A stretch of 64,000 bases of DNA from Leifsonia sp. Root4 (GTDB taxonomy: Bacteria > Actinomycetota > Actinomycetes > Actinomycetales > Microbacteriaceae), in contig NZ_LMDN01000002.1 of the NCBI RefSeq assembly GCF_001425085.1, positions 521,796 through 585,795 of the forward strand. The letters are read 5' to 3'. The translations under genes were made by a program, and so were the position numbers. The notes below the pieces were generated by a model, which saw only the letters and a list, made by a program, of their open reading frames with translations, did not search any database and was not told the DNA's origin. Every line of letters starts with the position of its first letter. Position 1 is the stretch's first letter. Below, in pieces: positions 42,932 to 50,486 of this stretch.

Positions 42932-44659
42932 TCACGCCTCCGCAACCTGTGCGGATACCGCGGCAAGCGCGTCGCGCTTCTGCGCCCGCAGCCGGTGCAT
43001 CACCTCGTTGGCTCCGCGCCCGAAGTAGTCGTGCAGCAGCGTGTATTCCGCGAACAGCACGTCATAGGCATCGGCAGATGCCTCATTCGGCATATAGACG
43101 TTCTTGTTGAGTTTGCCCATAGCCTGGCCGGCCGCGCGCACGTCCGGGTAGGCCCCGGCGGCGACCGCGGCGTGGATGGCGGAGCCGAGCGCTGGCCCCT
43201 GCTCGCTGGCGATCGTGGAGATCGGCATGCGCAGCACATCGCTGTAGGTCTGCATGAGGTGCGGGTTCTTCAACAGGCCGCCGGCCACGATGAACTCGGT
43301 CACGGGAACGCCGCTGGCGTTGAAGGTCTCGACGATGGTGCGCGTCCCGAAGGCCGTCGCCTCCAGCAGCGCGCGGTAGACCTCTTCCGTGCGGGTCGTC
43401 AGGGTGGTGCCGAGCACGACGCCGGAGAGCTCGTGGTCAACGAGCACCGAGCGGTTGCCGCTCTGCCAGTCGAGGGCGACCAGGCCGTGGGCACCGACGG
43501 GCTCGCGGTAGGCGAGGTCGGTGAGGTACTGGTGGATGCTGCTGCCTGCGGCGTCCGCAGCCTCGAAGTAGCGGGCGGGCACCTGGTTCTTGACGTACCA
43601 GGCGAAGATGTCGCCGACACCCGACTGCCCCGCCTCGTAACCGTAGAGTCCGGAGACGATGCCGCCGTCGACGACGCCGCACATGCCCGGCACCTCTGCG
43701 AGCGTGTCGGAATTCATGACGTGGCAGGTGCTGGTTCCCATGATGGCGACCATCTGGCCGGGCAGAACGGCCTGCGCGGCCGGCGCGGTGACGTGGGCGT
43801 CGACGTTGCCAACGGCCACGGCGATGCCCTCCGGCAGTCCGGTCCAGGCGGCGGCCTCTGCGCTGAGCGTGCCTGCCGCATCGCCGAGCTGGCCGATGCG
43901 GTGCTCGAGCTTGTCGCTGACGAATCCGGAGAATGCGGGGTTGAGCGCCGCGAGGAAGTCGCTCGACGGGTAGTCGCCGTCCTGCCAGATGCCCTTGTAG
44001 CCGGCGGTGCAGGCATTGCGCACGTACTCGCCGGTGAGCTGCCAGACGATCCAGTCCGCGGCCTCGACCCAGTGCTCCATCTCGGCGTAGAGCGCCGGAG
44101 CCTCTTCGAGCAGCTGTAGGCCCTTGGCGAACTCCCACTCGCTCGAGATGAGTCCGCCGTAGCGGGGCAGCCAGGCCTCGCCGCGCTCGGCGGCGAGCGC
44201 GTTGATGCGGTCGGCGTGTGGCTGGGCCGCGTGGTGCTTCCAGAGCTTCACATAGGCGTGCGGGGTGTCGGCGTGCTCGCTCAACTCGTTCAGCGGGGTG
44301 CCGTCGGAGAGCGTCGGCACCATCGTGCACGCGGTGAAGTCGGTGGCGATGCCGATCACCTGGGCCGGGTCGATGCCGGCATCCGCGACGGCTGCCGGAA
44401 CTGCGCTCTTCAGCACGGCGACGTAGTCGGCCGGAACCTGGAGCGCCCAGTCCGGGGCGAGGGCGACGGGTGTGCCTGCTGTCGCGGCGGGGCCTGCGGT
44501 GAGCACGGTGTCCATCACGGCGTGCGGGTAGTCGAGTGTGGCGCTGCCGAGCTCCGCCCCGTCGGAGACGCGCACGACGACGGCGCGGCCGGAGAGGGTG
44601 CCGTAGTCGACGCCGATCACGAACTGCTCGGTCTGGGCTGGGGTGGTGCTGGGCGCCAC
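42932..44659 (-). CDS. araB: Ribulokinase
   Basis: 575 residues from the GTG preceded by GGAG at 7 nt; further upstream codons would run through the operator. FGGY fold of the AraB subgroup: VIGVDYGTLSGRAVVV, GIATDFTACTMVP, ALDWQSGNRS and FIVAGGLLKNPHLMQ. Phosphorylates L-ribulose with ATP. First gene of araBDA. A perfect palindrome between its promoter and start codon points to repression by the divergent LacI protein. Confidence 0.97.
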   Translation of the reverse strand: MAPSTTPAQTEQFVIGVDYGTLSGRAVVVRVSDGAELGSATLDYPHAVMDTVLTAGPAATAGTPVALAPDWALQVPADYVAVLKSAVPAAVADAGIDPAQVIGIATDFTACTMVPTLSDGTPLNELSEHADTPHAYVKLWKHHAAQPHADRINALAAERGEAWLPRYGGLISSEWEFAKGLQLLEEAPALYAEMEHWVEAADWIVWQLTGEYVRNACTAGYKGIWQDGDYPSSDFLAALNPAFSGFVSDKLEHRIGQLGDAAGTLSAEAAAWTGLPEGIAVAVGNVDAHVTAPAAQAVLPGQMVAIMGTSTCHVMNSDTLAEVPGMCGVVDGGIVSGLYGYEAGQSGVGDIFAWYVKNQVPARYFEAADAAGSSIHQYLTDLAYREPVGAHGLVALDWQSGNRSVLVDHELSGVVLGTTLTTRTEEVYRALLEATAFGTRTIVETFNASGVPVTEFIVAGGLLKNPHLMQTYSDVLRMPISTIASEQGPALGSAIHAAVAAGAYPDVRAAGQAMGKLNKNVYMPNEASADAYDVLFAEYTLLHDYFGRGANEVMHRLRAQKRDALAAVSAQVAEA

Positions 44660-44680
44660 TGGTGGACTCCTTCGTCTGGT

Positions 44681-44698
44681 TTCTACAACGTTGTAGAA
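44681..44698. promoter_or_regulatory. Operator for the arabinose LacI-type repressor
   Basis: TTCTACAACGTTGTAGAA is a perfect 18-bp palindrome with a central CG, the usual style of LacI-family operators. It lies between araB and the divergent LacI gene, touching the araB -10 box, so a bound repressor would stop araBDA and possibly its own gene. Confidence 0.85.
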
Positions 44699-44726
44699 GA
44701 ATAACATTCCCCGCCCCGTCCGTCTA
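44698..44726 (-). promoter_or_regulatory. araB promoter
   Basis: Minus strand: -35 TAGACG (44726-44721), 17-bp spacer, -10 TATTCT (44703-44698) preceded by TG. The operator begins at the end of the -10 box. The -35 matches consensus at four of six positions. Confidence 0.6.
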
Positions 44727-44787
44727 CGCCGGGCCTGATAGCTTGGGATACCGCGCCGGACCGGCGCCCGATCAGGAAGGGGACAGA

Positions 44788-45786
44788 ATGGCCGCAACGC
44801 TCTCCGACGTCGCCGCCATTGCCGGTGTCTCCATCAAGACCGTCTCCAATGTGATCCACGACTACCCGCACATCCGCCCCGCCACGAAACAGCGCGTGCT
44901 CGACGCCATCGAGGCCACCGGATACCGCCCGAATCTCACCGCGCGCAATCTGCGCACGGGGCGCACCGGCGTCATCAGCCTCGTCGTTCCGACCCTGCGC
45001 AACCCCTACTTCGCCGAACTCGCCGAGGCCGTGATGGACGCGGCCGATCGCGAGGGGCTCTCCGTGCTGATCGAGCAATCGCGGGGGGCGGATGCCGGGG
45101 CCGCCAGGGCCAGCAAGGCGCAGCTCGTCGACGGCATGCTGTTCAGCACGCTCGGCCGCGAGCAGGAAGACACCGGCCTCTACGCGCAACTCGCCCCGAG
45201 CCTCGAGAACGGCACGGCCGAGCCGGCAGTGGACCACGTGACCATGCGCAACACCGAGGCGATCCGCGCCGCGACGGAGCACCTCATCGGGCTCGGCCGC
45301 ACCCGCATCGTGGCCATCGGCGCCCGAAGCGGCGACGTGTCGGGGGCAGCCGGCCTGCGGCTGCTCGGCTACCGGCAGGCGCTCGACGCCGCCGGCATCG
45401 CCGAGAGCGCGGAACTCGTGCGCCCCGTCGCCAGCTGGACCCGCTTCGACGGCGCCGTCGAGACGGATCGGCTGCTCGAGGAGGGCGTCGACTTCGACGG
45501 CGTCGTCGCGTTCAACGATGCGCTGGCGCTCGGCGCGCTGCGCACACTCGGGCAGCGCGGCATCCGCGTGCCAGAACAGGTCTCGGTGATCGGATTCGAT
45601 GACCTCGACGAGTCCCGCTACTCGCTCCCGGCGCTCAGCACGATCAGCCCGGGCCGTGAGCAGATCGCCGCGCTGGCCGTGCAGATGCTCGCAGAGCGGA
45701 TCGCCGCCCGCGACGAGTCGCTTCCTGCGCGCGACATCACCGTGCCGTTCACGCTCGTCGAGCGCGAGTCGACCGCGCGGGCGTGA
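44788..45786 (+). CDS. LacI-family regulator of arabinose genes
   Basis: 332 residues from the ATG after AGGAAGGGG; the in-frame extension upstream overlaps the operator and araB. HTH: LSDVAAIAGVSIKTVSNVIH (residues 5-24) with hinge helix RPNLTARNLRTG. The sensor domain ends VIGFDDLDESRYSLP and LSTISPGREQ. It is divergent from araB across the 18-bp palindrome, so an arabinose-responsive repressor (AraR role) is likely. Confidence 0.93.
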   Translation: MAATLSDVAAIAGVSIKTVSNVIHDYPHIRPATKQRVLDAIEATGYRPNLTARNLRTGRTGVISLVVPTLRNPYFAELAEAVMDAADREGLSVLIEQSRGADAGAARASKAQLVDGMLFSTLGREQEDTGLYAQLAPSLENGTAEPAVDHVTMRNTEAIRAATEHLIGLGRTRIVAIGARSGDVSGAAGLRLLGYRQALDAAGIAESAELVRPVASWTRFDGAVETDRLLEEGVDFDGVVAFNDALALGALRTLGQRGIRVPEQVSVIGFDDLDESRYSLPALSTISPGREQIAALAVQMLAERIAARDESLPARDITVPFTLVERESTARA

Positions 45787-45798
45787 CAAGCTGGACAG

Positions 45799-46224
45799 AT
45801 GAACAAGACTGACGACGACGTCGACGAGTTCCTGGCGGCCATCGACGGCGATGCCGGGGAATCGATGCGCGTCGTCGATGCCCGGATCCGCGCCGCGCTG
45901 CCCGGGCTCTCCCGCGTGCTCTGGCGCGGGGTGTTCTGGGGTGGAACCGAGCAGGCCATCATCGGCTACGGCGAGCTGCTCCAAGGAAGGCCCACGGGCG
46001 CTGCCGTCGAGTGGTTTCTGATCGGACTCGCGCAGCAGGCGAAGCACATCAGCCTCTACGTCAACGCGGGCGACTCCGGCGGCTACCTGGGCAAGCAGTT
46101 CGCCGCCGAACTCGGCACCGTGAAGATCGGTTCAGCCAGCATCGGCTTCCGCTCGGCTGACGACCTCGACCTCGACGCCCTGGAGCGCATGGTGCTGCGG
46201 GCTCGGGAGCTGTCCGGCCTCTGA
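45799..46224 (+). CDS. DUF1801 domain protein
   Basis: 141 residues, a single YdhG-like DUF1801 domain (VDARIRAALPGLSRVLWRG; YVNAGDSGGYLGKQF). Family members are small cytosolic proteins without established function. It begins 12 bp after the LacI stop and may be co-transcribed by read-through only. Confidence 0.85.
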   Translation: MNKTDDDVDEFLAAIDGDAGESMRVVDARIRAALPGLSRVLWRGVFWGGTEQAIIGYGELLQGRPTGAAVEWFLIGLAQQAKHISLYVNAGDSGGYLGKQFAAELGTVKIGSASIGFRSADDLDLDALERMVLRARELSGL

Positions 46225-46238
46225 ACGCGGCTGCGGAG

Positions 46239-47000
46239 CTACCGGCGCAGATACCGCCAAGGCAGTTCGCGCATGTCGAGTCGGTGCAGCGGCCCCTCCG
46301 CCTCGAGGAGTGCGGGGTCGACCGCGCCGTCATCGCCGCCGTACGCGACATCCGCCTGCCACAGCGCCATGGACCTGCCGGGGGCGAGCCGCGTCGAGTA
46401 CTCGACAAGGGGTTGCCTCCGCGCTTGCTTCAGCACATCCGCGCTGGATGCGGCCTCGATCAGTCCGAAGAGGTTCACCCAGGTCGGCGGGAGTAACGTG
46501 AGCTGGCCGGCGGCGTGCATGGCGAGTGCGCCCTCCGGCGCGACCCAGCGGTGCGCAACGGCCTCATGCGGTTCGAGCGTGACGGGGCCGTCCGGGGCCG
46601 CGGCCAGGTAGAACCAGGTCCGCAGGGGCTTCGGCGATTCCCGGGGCGGGTGCCAGCGCGACACCGGAACGAGCGCGGATTCGTCCAGCGGCAGCCCGGT
46701 CTCCTCCCTCGTCTCCCGCGCGGCCGCGCGGCGGGTCGCCGCCGCCTCGACGCGTAGCGACAGCTCGAGCAGCCCGTCGGCGGTCACCGCCCCGCGCGAC
46801 GGTCCGGCCCCGGCCACGACGAGGTCTGCCGGGTCGACGGCGCCGCCGGGGAACACCCAGGCGCCGGCGAAACTCCCCCTGTCGTGTGGCCGTTCCAGAA
46901 GCAGAACCTCGACGCCGGAGTCACCGGCATCGCGCAGCAGCACGACCGTCGCGGCCAGCCCGATCGCATTGCCGCGCGCGGTCTGAGCATTCACATCCAT
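46239..47000 (-). CDS. NUDIX hydrolase with split Nudix box (NUDT19-like)
   Basis: 253 residues from the ATG of MDVNAQTARGNA; the open frame continues into the divergent MBL gene and is rejected. Nudix fold with FPGGAVDPADL and AAARETREETGLPL, which are the two halves of the Nudix box separated by about 35 residues, as in the NUDT19 (CoA diphosphatase) group. Normal boxes are continuous over 23 residues. Probable activity: hydrolysis of a nucleoside diphosphate linked to another group, such as CoA. Confidence 0.88.
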   Translation of the reverse strand: MDVNAQTARGNAIGLAATVVLLRDAGDSGVEVLLLERPHDRGSFAGAWVFPGGAVDPADLVVAGAGPSRGAVTADGLLELSLRVEAAATRRAAARETREETGLPLDESALVPVSRWHPPRESPKPLRTWFYLAAAPDGPVTLEPHEAVAHRWVAPEGALAMHAAGQLTLLPPTWVNLFGLIEAASSADVLKQARRQPLVEYSTRLAPGRSMALWQADVAYGGDDGAVDPALLEAEGPLHRLDMRELPWRYLRR

Positions 47001-47063
47001 GGGCGCCCCTCTCGCAGCCAGAATACGCCCGCGGTGGACGGCGGGCGCGGGTAGGCTGCCGTC

Positions 47064-47879
47064 ATGAGCGCAGCGATCGAGCCCACGAGCCGGCTCTCCC
47101 GGCGCCTGCTCGCGCCGAATCCGGGGCCGATGACCCTCGACGGAACGAACTCCTATCTGCTGGGCACACCGGGCTCTGCGGCATCCGTCGTCGTCGATCC
47201 GGGCCCGCTCGATGAGGCACACCTCCACGCCCTGGCGGCCGCGCCCGTCGAGCTGATCCTCGTCACGCACCATCACTCCGACCACACGGCGGGATCCGCT
47301 CGGCTCGCGGCGCTCACCGGCGCCCCGGTGCGCGCGCTCGATCCGGCGCACTGCATCGGCGGCGAGCCGCTGCGAGACGGCGAGCAGCTCGCGGCGGCCG
47401 GGGTCGACATCCGCGTCGTCGCCACGCCCGGCCACACGGCAGACTCCGTGTGCTTCCTGCTCCCCGACGACGCCGCAATGGGTGCGGCGGCCGCCGGGGT
47501 GGGCTCCGTGCTGACGGGTGACACGATCCTCGGGCGCGGCAGCACCGTCATCGCGCATCCAGACAGCACGCTGGCCGACTACCTGGCCTCGCTTGACAGC
47601 CTCGCGGCCTTCGGCCCCGCGCTGGTTCTGCCCGGGCACGGCCCGGTGCTGCCGAGCCTCAGCGATATCTGCGCGCGGTACCGAGCGCACCGGATGCAGC
47701 GGCTCGACGAGGTGCGCGCGGCACTCGCCGTGCTCGAGGGAGAGCTGGGCGGGGCGCCGGCATTGCACGAACCGTTCGTCGCGCGCGTCACCGCCATCGT
47801 CTACCCGGATGTCGACCCGCACATCCTGCCGGCGGCCGAGGCCTCCGTGCGCGCTCAGCTCGTGTACCTGCTCGATTAG
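47064..47879 (+). CDS. Metallo-beta-lactamase-fold hydrolase (LACTB2-like)
   Basis: 271 residues. Zinc motif THHHSDHTAG near residue 74, then ATPGHTADSVCF, the bridging aspartate in LTGDTILGRGS and LVLPGHGP. The C-terminal winged-helix-like region is typical of the LACTB2/glyoxalase-II-like group. Substrate unknown. It is divergent from the NUDIX gene with 63 bp between. Confidence 0.9.
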   Translation: MSAAIEPTSRLSRRLLAPNPGPMTLDGTNSYLLGTPGSAASVVVDPGPLDEAHLHALAAAPVELILVTHHHSDHTAGSARLAALTGAPVRALDPAHCIGGEPLRDGEQLAAAGVDIRVVATPGHTADSVCFLLPDDAAMGAAAAGVGSVLTGDTILGRGSTVIAHPDSTLADYLASLDSLAAFGPALVLPGHGPVLPSLSDICARYRAHRMQRLDEVRAALAVLEGELGGAPALHEPFVARVTAIVYPDVDPHILPAAEASVRAQLVYLLD

Positions 47880-47903
47880 CCCGCCCCGCCCTGCCGCGTG
47901 AAA

Positions 47904-48479
47904 CTACTTGGTGAGGGCGAAGCCGGCGGCCCAGCCCACCTTCTCCTGCACGGCGAGGGTCAGCTGCAGGAAGCCGATCGCCTCGAGTTCGCGGGCGCGA
48001 GCCATCGAACCGGCGTCCACGGCGTCGACGCCTGCGGCGCCGAGCACGGAGGCGAGCAGCGCCTTGGCGTCGCCGTCGTCTCCGGCGATCAGCACGGTCG
48101 TCGGCGCGGCGCCGCCGACGCTCTTGCTCGCGAGCGTCGCGGCGAAGTTGGTGTTGAAGGCCTTGAGCACGTGGGAATCCGGCAGCTGAGCGGCGATGAC
48201 CGAGGCGGCAGAGCCGTCGGCCGGCACCACGAGTGAGTCGAAGGTCTCGAAGTTGAGCGGGTTGGTGATGTCGACGACGACCTTGCCGGCCAACTTCTCG
48301 CCGTGTGCGGCGATGATGTCGGCGACGGCGGGGTAACCGACGGCGAGAACGACGATGTCACCGGTGATGGCGGCATCCGCGTCACGGCCGATGAACTCGA
48401 CGGTGTTTCCGCCTGCAGCGACGATGTCGCCGATCGCGGTGCCCATGTTGCCGTTTCCGATGATGCTGACCGTTGTCAT
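47904..48479 (-). CDS. NAD(P)-binding oxidoreductase, F420-dependent NADP reductase family
   Basis: 191 residues from the ATG of MTTVSIIGNGNMGTA; the longer frame crosses the operator. Rossmann motif GNGNMGTAIGDIV, then VVLAVGYPAVADII, VVDITNPLNF and KAFNTNFAATL, as in the F420_oxidored (FNO) family. Such proteins reduce NADP or F420, or act as ferric/quinone reductases. The divergent MarR gene and intervening palindrome suggest induction by a redox-active or phenolic compound. Confidence 0.9.
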   Translation of the reverse strand: MTTVSIIGNGNMGTAIGDIVAAGGNTVEFIGRDADAAITGDIVVLAVGYPAVADIIAAHGEKLAGKVVVDITNPLNFETFDSLVVPADGSAASVIAAQLPDSHVLKAFNTNFAATLASKSVGGAAPTTVLIAGDDGDAKALLASVLGAAGVDAVDAGSMARARELEAIGFLQLTLAVQEKVGWAAGFALTK

Positions 48480-48520
48480 GTGAGAGTCCTTCAATCTGCG
48501 CCGCGGCGCTTTAGTTGTTC

Positions 48521-48554
48521 CAACAAGTAAAACCATAACCCGCTTTACTTGTTG
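48521..48554. promoter_or_regulatory. MarR operator between reductase and regulator
   Basis: CAACAAGTAAA (48521-48531) and TTTACTTGTTG (48544-48554) are perfect 11-bp arms with a 12-bp spacer, so the half-site centres are about two helical turns apart. TTGTTccAACAA overlaps the left arm and GTTGcgtCAAC the right, hinting at more than one bound dimer. Confidence 0.8.
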
Positions 48555-48591
48555 CGTCAACTATTGCCGCGACAACGGCTAGACTGTTCAC

Positions 48592-49125
48592 ATGAGCGAG
48601 AACGGTGCGACGACCCCCGCGCTCGACGCGCGCCCGATGAGCCCCGACGAGATGGCCGCCTGGCAGCGTCTCGCCGCCGTCGTCGAGCTGCTCCCGCCGG
48701 CGCTGGACGCGCAGCTGCTGCGCGATGCCAAGCTCACCCACTTCGAGTACACGGTTCTCATGGTGCTGGCGGATGCCGCCGCGCACACGGCCCGCATGAC
48801 CGCGATCGCATCGAGCACCAACGCGACGCTCCCCCGGCTCTCCCACGTGGTGCGCCGGCTCGAGGAGCGCGGCCTGGTCGAGCGCTTCCCCTGCCCGGAG
48901 GACCGTCGGGCCACGAACGCGCGCATCACGGATGCCGGGCTCGCACTGCTCGATGCGGCAGCCCCCGGCCACCACGACACGGTGCGCTCCGTCGTGCTCG
49001 ACGCGCTGAACGCCGAGCAGCTGGATCAGCTCTACCTGATCGCGGGTTCCCTGCTGGAACGGCTCGACCCTGACGGCAAGCTCACCGCCACGGCCTGCCA
49101 CCCGGCCAAGGCCGCCTCGGCCTAG
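48592..49125 (+). CDS. MarR-family regulator
   Basis: 177 residues; winged helix with LTHFEYTVLMVLADAA, IASSTNATLPRLSHVVRRLE (recognition helix) and the wing PEDRRATNARITDAG. The wing matches the MarR pattern DxRxxxxxLTxxG. It presumably represses the divergent F420-type reductase through the palindrome in front of it. Its 3' end overlaps the convergent mrpG by 4 bp. Confidence 0.92.
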   Translation: MSENGATTPALDARPMSPDEMAAWQRLAAVVELLPPALDAQLLRDAKLTHFEYTVLMVLADAAAHTARMTAIASSTNATLPRLSHVVRRLEERGLVERFPCPEDRRATNARITDAGLALLDAAAPGHHDTVRSVVLDALNAEQLDQLYLIAGSLLERLDPDGKLTATACHPAKAASA

Positions 49126-49523
49126 GCCGCGCCGGGGGCGGGTGGGTCCGTCGACTCGGCGGCTTCCGCGGCCTCGGCTGCTTCGGCTGCGGAGGCCGCG
49201 TCGACGGCATCCGCGATCTCGTCGGCAATGAGCAGATCGGCGCGCACATACTCGGTGCGGTACGCCGCGCGGCCGATCATGTGGGCCGTCATCGGCTGCG
49301 TCATCATCTGGAATCCGAGCACGAGGATCAGCGTCGACGCGACGCCCCAGCTCGGGTTGAGCAGCCAGATCGCCACGCAGATCGCCGCGACGCCGAGGAT
49401 CTGCGGCTTCGTCGACGCGTGCAGTCGCGAGAGCACGTCGGGGAAGCGCACGATGCCGATGCCCGCCGCCATCGAGAGGAAGGCGCTGAGCAGGATGAGG
49501 ATGCCGGCGACGATCTCGTTCAT
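49122..49523 (-). CDS. mrpG: Na+/H+ antiporter subunit G (MrpG/MnhG)
   Basis: 133 residues with three helices (about 5-28, 38-60, 65-85), the family core IVRFPDVLSRLHASTKPQ, and an Ala/Glu-rich cytoplasmic tail. Last subunit of the Mrp operon; the ATG overlaps the mrpF stop (ATGA). Needed for assembly of the multi-subunit cation/proton antiporter in the membrane. Confidence 0.95.
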   Translation of the reverse strand: MNEIVAGILILLSAFLSMAAGIGIVRFPDVLSRLHASTKPQILGVAAICVAIWLLNPSWGVASTLILVLGFQMMTQPMTAHMIGRAAYRTEYVRADLLIADEIADAVDAASAAEAAEAAEAAESTDPPAPGAA

Positions 49524-49792
49524 GCCGCGTCCTGCTTCGACATGAATCGTGCGATGCTGATCGAGCCCACGATGGCGAACATCGCGAGCACGAGCAGCAC
49601 GGGGAGTGTGTCGGTGTGCTGGTTGATCGCCATCTCGGCGCCGAGCGCACAGATGGCGATGGCCAGCATCACGTCGGCGGCCAGCGCCCGGTCGAGGATC
49701 GACGGCCCGCGGATGATGCGGTACACCGCGCAGAGCGCGCCGACACCGAACATCACACCGGCCACGACGGCGACAACCATGAGAAACGACAT
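49520..49792 (-). CDS. mrpF: Na+/H+ antiporter subunit F (MrpF/MnhF)
   Basis: 90 residues, three helices, with the conserved YRIIRGPSILDRALAADVM. The ATG at 49792 is one base after the mrpE stop region; the longer frame lies within mrpE. Small accessory membrane subunit of the Mrp complex. Confidence 0.95.
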   Translation of the reverse strand: MSFLMVVAVVAGVMFGVGALCAVYRIIRGPSILDRALAADVMLAIAICALGAEMAINQHTDTLPVLLVLAMFAIVGSISIARFMSKQDAA

Positions 49793-49793
49793 G

Positions 49794-50486
49794 TCAGTCT
49801 CCCTTCCTTCTGGCGCCGACAGTGCCGACCCCGCCGTCGCGCTGACGGCGGTCGGCCCGGATCCCGTCGGCCTCGTCCTTCGCGCCGATCGCCAACACGA
49901 TCCGCTCCTCCGTGCCGAGCACATCGCGCCGGATCCGGTCGATGTCCTCATTCGTGCGGGTGCCGAGCGCGTGGATGTAGAGGATCGCGTGCTCCCGGTC
50001 TGCGTCGATCACGACGGTGCCGGGCACCAACGAGATCGAGACGGCGGTGAGGGTGATCACGAGGTCGCTGCGCGTGTGCAGCTTGATGGCCAGGATCGAG
50101 TTGATCGGCTGGTAGCGCGGGTTGATGGCGAGCCACGCCACGTACACGGAGGCGACCATGATGTCGTAGATCATCCGCCCGACGTAGATCAGCAGGCGCC
50201 ACGGGTTGAGCCGCCCGCTCAGCGCGATCGGCGGCAGGTAGAACACGCGGGTCACGAGCAGCGCCAGCGCCGTTCCGGTGACGGCCGTCATCACGGTGAT
50301 GTCGTCCCAGAGCAGCATCCAGAGCACGACCAGGATGACGAGCAGCGGGAACTGTCGCCAGAGATTCTGCCGGTGCGTCTGCTCGGTCTCTGGGAACGCG
50401 GGCCCGCTCGGCACCCGGTTGGTCGGGATGACGCCACCGCGCATCGTGGCCTGTGTCGGAGGCACATACCTCTTGCGCGCGGTCAC
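49794..50486 (-). CDS. mrpE: Na+/H+ antiporter subunit E (MrpE/MnhE)
   Basis: 230 residues from a GTG overlapping the mrpD stop (GTGA). About 40 polar residues lead into membrane helices and a C-terminal cytosolic domain with LTAVSISLVPGTVVID and YIHALGT, typical of MnhE. Longer than many homologues because of the polar N-terminus and a basic C-tail; a downstream start is possible. Confidence 0.93.
   Translation of the reverse strand: MTARKRYVPPTQATMRGGVIPTNRVPSGPAFPETEQTHRQNLWRQFPLLVILVVLWMLLWDDITVMTAVTGTALALLVTRVFYLPPIALSGRLNPWRLLIYVGRMIYDIMVASVYVAWLAINPRYQPINSILAIKLHTRSDLVITLTAVSISLVPGTVVIDADREHAILYIHALGTRTNEDIDRIRRDVLGTEERIVLAIGAKDEADGIRADRRQRDGGVGTVGARRKGD

Noticed and set aside
46391-46404. 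GTCGAGTACTCGAC perfect palindrome
   Set aside because: Lies inside the NUDIX coding region and is explained by the codons for Val-Glu-Tyr-Ser-Thr; no regulatory context.
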